Source: SHAN690 sp040221375
Lineage (GTDB): Bacteria > Bacteroidota > Bacteroidia > Flavobacteriales_G > Salibacteraceae
DNA: 49,634 nucleotides
Reading direction: 5' to 3'
Assembly: GCA_040221375.1 (NCBI GenBank)
Contig: JAVKEP010000084.1
Coordinates: forward strand, 1-49,634
The position numbers and the translations under genes were made by a program. The notes beneath the pieces were generated by a model, which saw only the letters and a program-made list of their open reading frames with translations, was not told where the DNA came from and searched no databases. Positions 42,587 through 49,634 of this stretch are shown piece by piece; position 1 is the first letter of the stretch, and every line of letters begins with the position of its first letter.

Positions 42587-43402
42587 GTGAGAATATTGTA
42601 TCCGCGTAATTCACAAACCTATTTCCTGAAAGAAGAACAACATCTCATAGAGATGATCGCGAAAGAAATCGCAACGATTGTTGAACGAGCAGAATTGCGA
42701 AGGAAGGAGAAGGATTTAGAATTGAAATTGCAACGGAGTGATCGGTTGGGTATTCTCGGAGAAATCACGGCAGGAATAGCACATGAACTGAACACACCAT
42801 TGGCGAATATCCTAGGATTCTCTCAATTCATCAGGACTAATTCGAACGAGCCGCAAATTCTAAAGGATGCCGAAAAAATCATTCAATCTGCCATGTATGC
42901 CAGAGAGGTTGTAAAAAAATTGATGCTTTTTTCCTGCGATATACCGGGCGATATCAAAGAGAGTAACATCAATGAAACGGTTGGTAATGCTTTAAAGTTG
43001 CTGCAGCCAACCGTACAAGAGGCCGACTTGGAGTTGGTCTTTTCAGCAGATTCGAATGACGTTGTCGCTAGCATCGATGCAGTGCAGATAACTCAACTTG
43101 TATTCAACCTTGCACTTAATGCGATTCACGCGAGTAAGCCTCATGGAATAATTGCAGTACGTATTACAAGCAATGACCGAGAATTTATCTTGGAAGTGGA
43201 AGATAATGGCTATGGAATTTCGGATGATGTTCAGGCAAAGATGTTTGAACCATTTTACACGACAAAACATCAAGGAGAGGGCTCAGGGTTAGGATTAAGC
43301 GTAGTGCATGGAATCGTGAAGAGCCACAGAGGTGAAATTGATGTCCACTCAAAAGAAGGCGAAGGAGCTCGGATAATTATTCGAATACCTTTGAACAAAT
43401 GA
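42587..43402 (+). CDS. Histidine kinase core (after in-frame TGA)
   Basis: 271 residues from GTG 42587. It starts with the end of the sensor module (YFLKEEQHLIEMIAKEIATIVERAE), then the H-box ITAGIAHELNTPLANILG (His66), N-box QLVFNLALNAIHAS, G1 LEVEDNGYGISDD and G2 GEGSGLGLSVVHGIVKSHRG. All catalytic motifs are present. No membrane segment. A GAGGTGA six bases before the GTG could allow reinitiation, which would give a kinase without its sensor. Its stop overlaps the next gene's ATG (ATGA), so kinase and regulator are coupled. Confidence 0.88.
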   Translation: MRILYPRNSQTYFLKEEQHLIEMIAKEIATIVERAELRRKEKDLELKLQRSDRLGILGEITAGIAHELNTPLANILGFSQFIRTNSNEPQILKDAEKIIQSAMYAREVVKKLMLFSCDIPGDIKESNINETVGNALKLLQPTVQEADLELVFSADSNDVVASIDAVQITQLVFNLALNAIHASKPHGIIAVRITSNDREFILEVEDNGYGISDDVQAKMFEPFYTTKHQGEGSGLGLSVVHGIVKSHRGEIDVHSKEGEGARIIIRIPLNK

Positions 43403-44730
43403 GAAGCGAAACGATACTTATTGTCGATGATTCACACGACATGCTCGAGGTATTGCAACGCAATCTGAGAACCTTGAAATTTCACACGTATCAAGCGGAT
43501 AATGTGACGGATGCTGTAGATATCCTCAAGGATTCTAAAATCGATTTGCTCATCACAGATTTACAGATGCCTAAGGTGAGTGGAATGGTTCTTATCAATT
43601 ATGTCAACCAACAGTTTCCGGATGTACCCATCCTAGTGATTACAGGTTTCCCGAGCGTCTCTGGGGCTGTAGAAGCTATCAAAGCAGGGGCCGTTGATTA
43701 CATCACTAAACCATTTACGTCAGAGGAACTATCAGCGGCTGTCGCTAAATCACTCTCAATCAGGAGAGCTAACGTCCAATTTGAACCGTCCCAAGCAGAT
43801 CCACGAATGAATGCGATAAGTCGATTTGGCATCATTGGAAACTCCGATGCCATGATTGATCTCGCACAGATCATAGAAAGAATCAACGACAACAGAGTCA
43901 CCGTGTTGATTCATGGTGAGAGTGGAACAGGAAAAGAGCTGATTGCTAGGGCCATTCACTACAGCGGTAAATTTGGGAAGTTTCCATTTATCGCAGTGAA
44001 TTGCGGGGCGATTCCGGAGAACCTATTGGAAAGTGAATTGTTCGGTTTTATCAAGGGCGCTTTTACGGGGGCCAATGAGACGCGCGCTGGATTTTTCCAG
44101 GCAGCTGATGAAGGAACAATCTTTCTAGATGAAATAGGGAATGCTTCCGAAGCAGTTCAGACAAGGCTCTTGCGTGTACTTCAGGAGAAGGAGATTACCA
44201 TGATCGGTGCGACAAAACCGCAAAAAATAAATGTCAGAATCATCTCGGCAACCAATGCTGATCTTCTATCAATGGTTAATAAAGGCCAGTTTAGAGAAGA
44301 CCTATACTACCGATTGAACGTCATTTCCATTGAGTCTCCACCTTTGCGTAAGCGAATAGATGACATCCCCCTTCTGGTGCGTTATTTTCTACGGAAATAC
44401 CTCGATGAGTTTGACCGAGGGAACATGAACATCAGTGAAAAGGCGCTTGACGTGCTCATGCGGCACCAATGGCCAGGAAATGTTCGAGAGTTAGAAAACA
44501 TCATTCAATGGGCGGTAATCATGAGCGATGAGAATATCGGACCAGAGCACCTTCCTGAATACCTTAAACGAATGGATGAGGGAAAATCGGAAGATTTCAA
44601 CACGATGACGCTCAAGGAAGTTGAACTGCAACACATCTTGAAAGTACTAAGGTCAGTAGACAATAACAAGACCAAGGCTGCACAGATTCTAGGGATCGAC
44701 CGAAAGACCTTGCGACAAAAGTTGTCTTAA
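43399..44730 (+). CDS. Sigma-54-dependent response regulator (NtrC family)
   Basis: 443 residues. Receiver domain with phospho-acceptor Asp54 (LLITDLQMPKVSGM) and Lys104; AAA+ domain with Walker A GESGTGKE (173-180), the sigma-54 contact loop GAFTGA (220-225) and RVLQEKEI...KINVRIISATN; C-terminal Fis-type helix-turn-helix NKTKAAQILGIDRKTLRQKL. It should activate a sigma-54 promoter after phosphorylation by the adjacent kinase. The nearest candidate promoter lies 170 bases downstream, before the GDH/transhydrogenase operon. Confidence 0.94.
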   Translation: MRSETILIVDDSHDMLEVLQRNLRTLKFHTYQADNVTDAVDILKDSKIDLLITDLQMPKVSGMVLINYVNQQFPDVPILVITGFPSVSGAVEAIKAGAVDYITKPFTSEELSAAVAKSLSIRRANVQFEPSQADPRMNAISRFGIIGNSDAMIDLAQIIERINDNRVTVLIHGESGTGKELIARAIHYSGKFGKFPFIAVNCGAIPENLLESELFGFIKGAFTGANETRAGFFQAADEGTIFLDEIGNASEAVQTRLLRVLQEKEITMIGATKPQKINVRIISATNADLLSMVNKGQFREDLYYRLNVISIESPPLRKRIDDIPLLVRYFLRKYLDEFDRGNMNISEKALDVLMRHQWPGNVRELENIIQWAVIMSDENIGPEHLPEYLKRMDEGKSEDFNTMTLKEVELQHILKVLRSVDNNKTKAAQILGIDRKTLRQKLS

Positions 44731-44747
44731 GCATTCTCATAAGGGAT

Positions 44748-44776
44748 ATTGGTTTAGTACCGTCTCTCAAACCGAT
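44748..44776. promoter_or_regulatory. Inverted repeat, possible activator-binding site
   Basis: ATTGGTTT-N13-AAACCGAT (one G-T mismatch). It lies about 125-155 bases upstream of the sigma-54-like promoter, a normal enhancer distance for an NtrC-type activator. A second hairpin (CCCC-AACC-GGGG) follows at about 44785. Confidence 0.35.
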
Positions 44777-44900
44777 ACATTTTGCCCCAACCGGGGAAAA
44801 GCACCCCAGCGGATCTTAGAGTCTATCCCTTCTGTATTTTACGGTAAAGTGATGATAATCAATGCGGTGTAGCTTCTAATCAATCTTGTGATAAAGGTTG

Positions 44901-44916
44901 TGGCATAGAGGTTGAC
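44901..44916 (+). promoter_or_regulatory. Sigma-54-like (-24/-12) promoter
   Basis: TGGCATAGAGGTTGAC: the -24 GG and the position of the -12 dinucleotide are ten bases apart, as required (consensus TGGCAC-N5-TTGC). The -12 element reads TTGA instead of TTGC, and -24 reads TGGCAT. Transcription would start near 44927, 18 bases before the small ORF. The gene directly upstream encodes a GAFTGA-type activator. A GTTGAC...GTCAAC inverted repeat (44911-44930) overlaps it. Confidence 0.55.
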
Positions 44917-44944
44917 TAAGGGGGGTCAACAAACTTTATCAAGA

Positions 44945-45091
44945 ATGGACGCAACAGTAATAATCGATAAGCCACCGCTCGAGGTTTCTCTTAACCCAGC
45001 TCTAGGACTCTGTACCACTTGTGATTTTGCGACTAATTGTGCCCTTCGTCATGAAGGTGTAGTCATTTTTTCATGTGAAAATTTTCAATAA
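44945..45091 (+). CDS. Small four-cysteine protein, 48 residues, probable metal-binding
   Basis: A short open frame, ATG 44945 to TAA 45091. The product has the pattern LCTTCDFATNCALR then FSCENF, that is Cys-x2-Cys-x6-Cys and a fourth Cys near the end. I recall small proteins with this GLC-x2-C...C-x-L/F-R...C-E-x-F layout in sigma-54-rich and anaerobic bacteria, but cannot name a family. The pattern suggests Zn or Fe binding. It sits between the sigma-54-like promoter and glutamate dehydrogenase, 12 bases before the GDH start, so it is probably the first gene of that operon. Confidence 0.65.
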   Translation: MDATVIIDKPPLEVSLNPALGLCTTCDFATNCALRHEGVVIFSCENFQ

Positions 45092-45103
45092 CTAACTCAA
45101 ACT

Positions 45104-46381
45104 ATGTTAACTAAGACGAAGAAGCGAACCGGAATGTACGATAACGTGCAGCACCAGTTCAACAAAGCTGCAGACCTAATCGATTTGGATTCGGGAATTC
45201 ACAAGATCCTTTCAGCTCCAAATTGTGAGATTGTAGTACACTTTCCTGTAAAACTTGATAATGGACAGGTCGAAGTTTTTACAGGGTATCGAGTGCAACA
45301 TAATAATGCACTTGGCCCGTACAAGGGAGGACTACGGTATCATGAGACAATAGACATCGATGCAGCGAAAGCACTAGCTACTTGGATGACTTGGAAAACG
45401 TCACTTGCCGGATTGCCATATGGCGGAGGAAAAGGAGGAATCAAGTTGGACCCTACGAAGTATACTTTGGCTGAATTGGAGCGGATTACAAGACGCTTTA
45501 CTTACGCATTGGGAGAAAATATCGGCCCAGAGTATGATATTCCAGCTCCAGACCTGAACACCAATGCCCAGATGATGGCTTGGATTGCCGACACCTATAT
45601 GTCTACCAAGTTGCCCTCGCAACGGAGTATGAACAGACATGTAGTAACGGGTAAGCCAATTGGTGCCGGTGGCTTGGAAGGACGGGATCGGGCAACTGGA
45701 TTTGGGGTTGTAGTCTCATTAAAACAATGGGCATTGTCAAGGGGGACAGTGCTCAAGAAAAAGCGGTACATCGTACAAGGGTTCGGTAACGTGGGTTATT
45801 GGGCATCTCACTTCATGCACTTGAATGGTGCTTTACTTACCGCCGTACAGGACTCCAGCGCGACCATCATGAACCCTGCGGGAATTGACCCAATTCAACT
45901 TTTGGATTATGCACAATCGAACGGGGGATTAATCAAAGGCTTTCCGCGCGCCGATGAATTGAATCCAAATGAGTTTTTTAGCTTGGATTGCGACATCTTG
46001 ATTCCAGCTGCTCTAGGCAATCAAATCACTTCAGAAAATGCGGGCATGGTGAAAGCTCAGGTCATTGCAGAAGGTGCGAACGGGCCAATCAGTGTTGAAG
46101 GAGAGGCTTTCCTTATGGACAGGCAGATTGATATTATTCCAGATATTTTATGCAATTCAGGTGGCGTAATTGCGAGCTATTTCGAGTGGCTGCAAAACAA
46201 GAATGGTGAAATCTGGAAACTCCACGATGTTTTAATTCGACTAGAGGACAAAGTAGCCGATGCTTATCAGCGCGTAAAGCACTCGGCGCAGATTCACAAT
46301 TGCGACATGCGAACCGGAGCGTACATCGAGGCTATCAGACGTGTGGAACGTGCATACAGGGACCGAGGGATATTCCCATAA
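45104..46381 (+). CDS. gdhA: Glutamate dehydrogenase (Glu/Leu/Phe/Val dehydrogenase family)
   Basis: 425 residues, the length of the hexameric ~45-kDa type. Substrate site GPYKGGLRYHETIDIDAAKALATWMTWK and catalytic GLPYGGGKGGIKLDP are intact; the Rossmann domain carries YIVQGFGNVGYWASHF. It interconverts glutamate and 2-oxoglutarate plus ammonia. Coenzyme preference cannot be judged reliably from the loop. It is followed after 12 bases by transhydrogenase genes, so the operon couples glutamate metabolism to NAD(P)H balance. Confidence 0.93.
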   Translation: MLTKTKKRTGMYDNVQHQFNKAADLIDLDSGIHKILSAPNCEIVVHFPVKLDNGQVEVFTGYRVQHNNALGPYKGGLRYHETIDIDAAKALATWMTWKTSLAGLPYGGGKGGIKLDPTKYTLAELERITRRFTYALGENIGPEYDIPAPDLNTNAQMMAWIADTYMSTKLPSQRSMNRHVVTGKPIGAGGLEGRDRATGFGVVVSLKQWALSRGTVLKKKRYIVQGFGNVGYWASHFMHLNGALLTAVQDSSATIMNPAGIDPIQLLDYAQSNGGLIKGFPRADELNPNEFFSLDCDILIPAALGNQITSENAGMVKAQVIAEGANGPISVEGEAFLMDRQIDIIPDILCNSGGVIASYFEWLQNKNGEIWKLHDVLIRLEDKVADAYQRVKHSAQIHNCDMRTGAYIEAIRRVERAYRDRGIFP

Positions 46382-46393
46382 ATAACGATAACC

Positions 46394-47521
46394 ATGAAAA
46401 GAATAGGATTCATATCAGAACCGATCGAAAACCCTCGACTATGCGTATCACCCAGTACGGTTGAGAAACTATTGAGAAAGTTTGCAGTGGAAGTGTATGT
46501 TGAAAGAAAGATAGGAAGTGGGTTAGGAATAAATGACAGCGAGTTCACAGAGGCGGGGGCAAAAGTGGTTAGTAGGGAGGATGTGTTGCATGAATGTGAC
46601 TTGCTGTCATTTGTCGAACCGCCGGAAGTCGATCTCCAAGCTTTGAATAATAAGGTGTTGATTGGGATGATGAATCCACTTGATCCCACCGTTTCAATGG
46701 ACGATTTCCTCTATAAAAATATTTCGGTATTCAGCATCGATTTGGTTCCCAGAACATCACGAGCTCAAACTATGGATGTTCGGTCGTCCTTATCATCGTT
46801 GGCTGGATACCGTGCCGTAATAAAGTCGGCCGATATTTTTGGCTCCGTTTTTCCAATGATGTCTTCTGCTGCCGGTACACTCAAACCGGCGAGAGTGCTT
46901 GTTCTTGGAGCAGGTGTGGCAGGTTTACAAGCCATTGCCACTGCAAAAAGACTTGGGGCTATCGTAGAAGCCTTCGATGTTCGGATAGCCGCGAAAGAAC
47001 AAGTAGAAAGCCTTGGTGCAAAGTTCATTCGGGTCGAGTCGGCAACAGAAGATGCGTCTGCGGGTGGTTATGCTATCGAACAAACTGATGAATACAAATT
47101 GCGCCAGCAAGCCGTTTTGGCCGAAAGAATTAAAGGAGCAGATATCGTGATTTGTACCGCAAATGTGCCTGGCAAGAAGGCGCCCGTACTGATCTCCACA
47201 GATCATGTAGAAACTATGGCAAGCGGAAGCGTGATCGTGGATATTGCTTCCGTGAACGGTGGCAATTGTGAGTTAACCCAAGATGGAAGAATGGTCATGC
47301 ATAACGGCGTGTCAATCCTGGGAGCAGGGCACATCACAAAAGAAGGTGCCGTTGCCGCTTCCCGATTACTCGCCGAGAATTATTATTCATTTCTCGAGTA
47401 TTTTATTGTCAATCATGAGATAGCCACTGACGAGATAATTAAATCGTGCAAACTCATCGAAAGAGGCAACCCAGTGCATTCAATGTTTAAAAAGACAGAG
47501 CAATGGAAAGTTTTAGCATAG
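46394..47521 (+). CDS. pntAA: NAD(P) transhydrogenase subunit alpha, NAD-binding part (domain I)
   Basis: 375 residues. VPRTSRAQTMDVRSSLSSLAGYRAV, FPMMSSAAGTLKPARVLVLGAGVAGLQAIATAKRLGA and VEAFDVRIAAKEQVESLGAKF are the hallmarks of the alpha catalytic domain, with the NAD-binding GAGVAG loop. It lacks the membrane helices of the fused E. coli PntA; these are encoded separately by the next gene, as in Rhodospirillum-type split enzymes. Its last 19 bases overlap that gene. The complex exchanges hydride between NADH and NADP+ using the proton gradient. Confidence 0.93.
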   Translation: MKRIGFISEPIENPRLCVSPSTVEKLLRKFAVEVYVERKIGSGLGINDSEFTEAGAKVVSREDVLHECDLLSFVEPPEVDLQALNNKVLIGMMNPLDPTVSMDDFLYKNISVFSIDLVPRTSRAQTMDVRSSLSSLAGYRAVIKSADIFGSVFPMMSSAAGTLKPARVLVLGAGVAGLQAIATAKRLGAIVEAFDVRIAAKEQVESLGAKFIRVESATEDASAGGYAIEQTDEYKLRQQAVLAERIKGADIVICTANVPGKKAPVLISTDHVETMASGSVIVDIASVNGGNCELTQDGRMVMHNGVSILGAGHITKEGAVAASRLLAENYYSFLEYFIVNHEIATDEIIKSCKLIERGNPVHSMFKKTEQWKVLA

Positions 47522-47817
47522 GTGAATGGTTTACCGAGTACGAAGAAGCGGTTTACTTCCTCTTCTTGATTGTGTTCCTTGGATTGGCGCTTATTTCAAA
47601 TGTACCTTCCATATTACACACTCCACTAATGTCAGGATCAAACGCGATCAGTGGGGTCATTCTGTTGGGAGCAATTGTCTCCATAGCCGAATTGCCTGAA
47701 GGAGACTACTTCGGAATTTCATTAGGATTCATTGCAGTCGTATTAGGAACGATCAACATAGTAGGTGGGTTCACAGTGACAGATAGGATTCTTAAAATGT
47801 TTAAAAAAATAAAGTAG
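47503..47817 (+). CDS. pntAB: NAD(P) transhydrogenase subunit alpha part 2 (membrane)
   Basis: 104 residues with an N-terminal polar stretch and three or four membrane helices. LALISNVPSILHTPLMSGSNAISGVILLGAI is the conserved transhydrogenase alpha membrane signature. It overlaps pntAA by 19 bases and its stop overlaps the GTG of pntB, so the three subunits are translationally coupled. Part of the proton channel in the inner membrane. Confidence 0.93.
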   Translation: MESFSIGEWFTEYEEAVYFLFLIVFLGLALISNVPSILHTPLMSGSNAISGVILLGAIVSIAELPEGDYFGISLGFIAVVLGTINIVGGFTVTDRILKMFKKIK

Positions 47818-49217
47818 TGGAAGCATCATTTCTACCATTAACCAAGTTGACATATATCATCAGTTCCTTACTATTTATAGGAGGACTGCGCTATTTGGGC
47901 AACCCAGAAAAGGCTAATAGGGGGAACTTAATCGCAGGCCTTGGGATGGGCTTGGCTGTGATATCGACCATGGTATTGGTCTATTGGAACCAATCGGTTT
48001 CGCTCGGTTTAATCGTTACGTTAGGCGCGCTGTTGGTTGGATCAATCATCGGGTTATTCTTGGCCGAAAAGGTAAAGATGACAAGTATGCCGCAAATGGT
48101 ATCGTTATTCAATGCCACTGGTGGTGGGTGTGCAATGCTTCTTGGGGTTATGGAAGCCCCGCAGTATGCGTCGAACACGGATATAAGCCAAATCCTGCTC
48201 GCAACAAGCACGGCAATAGGGGCAGCCACCTTTTCTGGAAGCATCATTGCCTACTTTAAGTTAAACGGAATGAGTAGTTTATATCCAAGAATGGCATTGA
48301 TCGCCACTTATGGTGCTCGATTGATTTTATTGTTCATAGGTGTAATAATCTCCATGCTAGTATTTATCTCTACTGATCTCGGGCTGAATACTTGGATTAT
48401 AGCTATTGGAATGCTCGCTTTAACATATGGAGTTCTATTCGTGTTACCCATCGGTGGAGCCGATATGCCAGTCGTGATTTCATTGTTGAATGCCTTGACC
48501 GGAATAGCGACAGGTCTGGTAGGAGTAACCTTAGACAACAAGGTGATGATCATTGGAGGTGTGCTGGTTGGTGCGGCTGGTATCATTTTAACCTCCCTGA
48601 TGTGCAAATCAATGAATAGGTCTTTGTTAAGTGTTGTATCTGGGGTTGTGAAAAACGACTCTAAGGCATCTGCACATCAAGAAATAGCCGTGAAATCTAC
48701 TTCCGTTAGTCAAACCGCGCTCAAATTAGCTTTTGCCAAAAAGGTTGGCATTGTACCAGGATTCGGTTTAGCCGTTGCGCAGGCTCAACATGCGTGTGCG
48801 GCTTTGCAAATGGAATTAGAACAAAGAGGAACGCAGGTAGAATATATCATTCACCCTGTAGCGGGAAGAATGCCAGGTCATATGAACGTCTTGCTCGCAG
48901 AGGCAGAAATAGATTACGAAAAAATGCTCGATATGGATGAAGCAAATGCCCGTATGTCAGACTTTGACGTGCTTCTGATCGTTGGCGCGAATGACGTGGT
49001 CAATCCAGCGGCCATCGAGGATGAGCGAAGTCCTTTGCATGGTATGCCAATTATCGAAGCCCACCGAGCAAAACAGATTGTAATGATTAAACGAGGGATG
49101 TCTTTTGGATATGCTGGAGTACCCAATACCCTTTTTGAAAAGGAAAATTGCGAGCTGCTTTTCGGTGAAGCCGACAAAATGCTGTCAACCCTATGTTCTG
49201 AACTAAAAATGTTTTAA
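47817..49217 (+). CDS. pntB: NAD(P) transhydrogenase subunit beta
   Basis: 466 residues. The membrane part (about 1-270) includes MPQMVSLFNATGGGCAMLLG and GGADMPVVISLLNALTGIATG; the NADP-binding domain III carries VPGFGLAVAQAQHACAAL, HPVAGRMPGHMNVLLAEA, IVGANDVVNPAA and GYAGVPNTLFE, all diagnostic. Start is GTG 47817, overlapping the previous stop. Completes the three-subunit proton-translocating transhydrogenase. Confidence 0.95.
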   Translation: MEASFLPLTKLTYIISSLLFIGGLRYLGNPEKANRGNLIAGLGMGLAVISTMVLVYWNQSVSLGLIVTLGALLVGSIIGLFLAEKVKMTSMPQMVSLFNATGGGCAMLLGVMEAPQYASNTDISQILLATSTAIGAATFSGSIIAYFKLNGMSSLYPRMALIATYGARLILLFIGVIISMLVFISTDLGLNTWIIAIGMLALTYGVLFVLPIGGADMPVVISLLNALTGIATGLVGVTLDNKVMIIGGVLVGAAGIILTSLMCKSMNRSLLSVVSGVVKNDSKASAHQEIAVKSTSVSQTALKLAFAKKVGIVPGFGLAVAQAQHACAALQMELEQRGTQVEYIIHPVAGRMPGHMNVLLAEAEIDYEKMLDMDEANARMSDFDVLLIVGANDVVNPAAIEDERSPLHGMPIIEAHRAKQIVMIKRGMSFGYAGVPNTLFEKENCELLFGEADKMLSTLCSELKMF

Positions 49218-49221
49218 GCAA

Positions 49222-49634
49222 TGAAAAAATCAATTATTATTTCTCAAAAGGACTATAAAATCTTGATAAAGATATTGGATCGTGCATCATTTGTGGACCC
49301 AGTTCAAAAAGCTTGTCTCAATCGCTTGTTGTTAGAATTGGAGCGCGCTACCATTGTTGCAGACGATCAACTTCCTGATAACGTTGTTCGATTTGGTAGC
49401 ACAATTGATATCGAGATTCCGATGGGAGTCAAAGATGGCCTGACCATCGTTTTACCGGAAGAAGCTGATTTCAATCGTAAGAAAATTTCGGTCATATCTC
49501 CGCTCGGATCAGCCATTCTCGGATACCAGGAAGGCGACGTCATCCATTGGCCATTGAGAAACGGAACACAGTCCATTATTATTTGCAAAGTGGATAATTC
49601 TGGATTGAAGAAAGTGAAAGGACCCATTCGAGTG
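49222..49634 (+). CDS. GreA/GreB-family protein, Rnk-like (3' end outside window)
   Basis: 137 codons visible, running off the right edge with no stop. The N-terminal part is a short helical segment (VDPVQKACLNRLLLELERA). The C-terminal FKBP-like domain is typical: VVRFGSTIDIEIP, LTIVLPEEADFNRKKISVISPLGSAILGYQEGDVIHW. This is the layout of Rnk and other short Gre-factor homologues that lack the long coiled coil and bind RNA polymerase without cleavage activity. It follows pntB by four bases, so it is probably part of the same operon. Confidence 0.85.

Noticed and set aside
44780..44800. Hairpin TTTTGCCCC-AACC-GGGGAAAA as terminator of the regulator gene
   Set aside because: No T tract follows on either strand; it may be regulatory, but I cannot support a terminator.
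47503..47817. Short transhydrogenase gene as a truncation of PntA
   Set aside because: The separate alpha-1/alpha-2/beta organisation is a known natural form, and the overlaps show designed coupling.

Overview
The window looks like a chromosomal segment of a member of the Bacteroidota, most probably Flavobacteriales-like. The evidence is a type IX secretion C-terminal (CHU_C) domain, a DUF6089 outer-membrane protein, a YkuD_2 L,D-transpeptidase, many Bacteroidota-style -7 boxes (TAnnTTTG) upstream of genes, and weak or absent Shine-Dalgarno sequences. I see no rRNA, CRISPR array, phage or insertion sequence. The assignment rests on recognising families by eye, not on a search.

Layout. (1) 1-17 kb is a surface-polysaccharide locus. 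It holds two GT-C-like membrane proteins, a long + strand operon (two polyprenyl-phosphate GT2 enzymes, a WecD/WecE pair for a 4-acetamido-4,6-dideoxy sugar, two sulfotransferases, two GT4 enzymes and an O-antigen ligase/polymerase), a flippase-like membrane protein, and a second + strand operon (asparagine synthetase, GT4, WcaF-type acetyltransferase, GT2). A methyltransferase follows on the - strand. Together they suggest a sulfated, acetylated lipopolysaccharide or exopolysaccharide. (2) 17.6-21.3 kb has a secreted protein, a DUF6089 protein and a T9SS cargo protein. (3) 21.4-27.1 kb has guaB followed by three tandem SurA/PpiC-type periplasmic folding factors, the first broken by an in-frame stop. 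(4) 27.2-31.5 kb is a MacAB-like ABC exporter on the - strand: ATPase, two paralogous permeases and an adaptor. (5) 31.6-34.9 kb has a small lipoprotein, two convergent L,D-transpeptidases and a secreted protein. (6) 35.0-35.6 kb is a - strand tRNA cluster: tRNA-Pro(TGG), two copies of a 92-bp repeat carrying the tRNA 3' end, tRNA-Arg(TCT), and a broken tRNA-Arg copy with a 20-bp palindrome inserted. Each unit has its own terminator. (7) 35.6-40.6 kb has a lipoprotein and a PorE-like TPR/propeller/OmpA protein split by an in-frame TAG.

(8) 40.9-49.6 kb is the most coherent candidate system: a four-helix-bundle membrane sensor, a DUF3124 lipoprotein, a histidine kinase (split by an in-frame TGA), an NtrC-type sigma-54 activator with GAFTGA, then a sigma-54-like promoter, an unlisted 48-residue four-cysteine protein, glutamate dehydrogenase, a three-subunit proton-translocating transhydrogenase, and a GreA/Rnk-like protein cut by the window end. 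I infer an envelope-sensing, sigma-54-controlled redox/nitrogen module.

A recurring oddity is that three genes are interrupted by single in-frame stops, one each of TAA, TAG and TGA, with protein homology continuing in the same frame. This could be decay, assembly error or readthrough; sequence alone does not decide.
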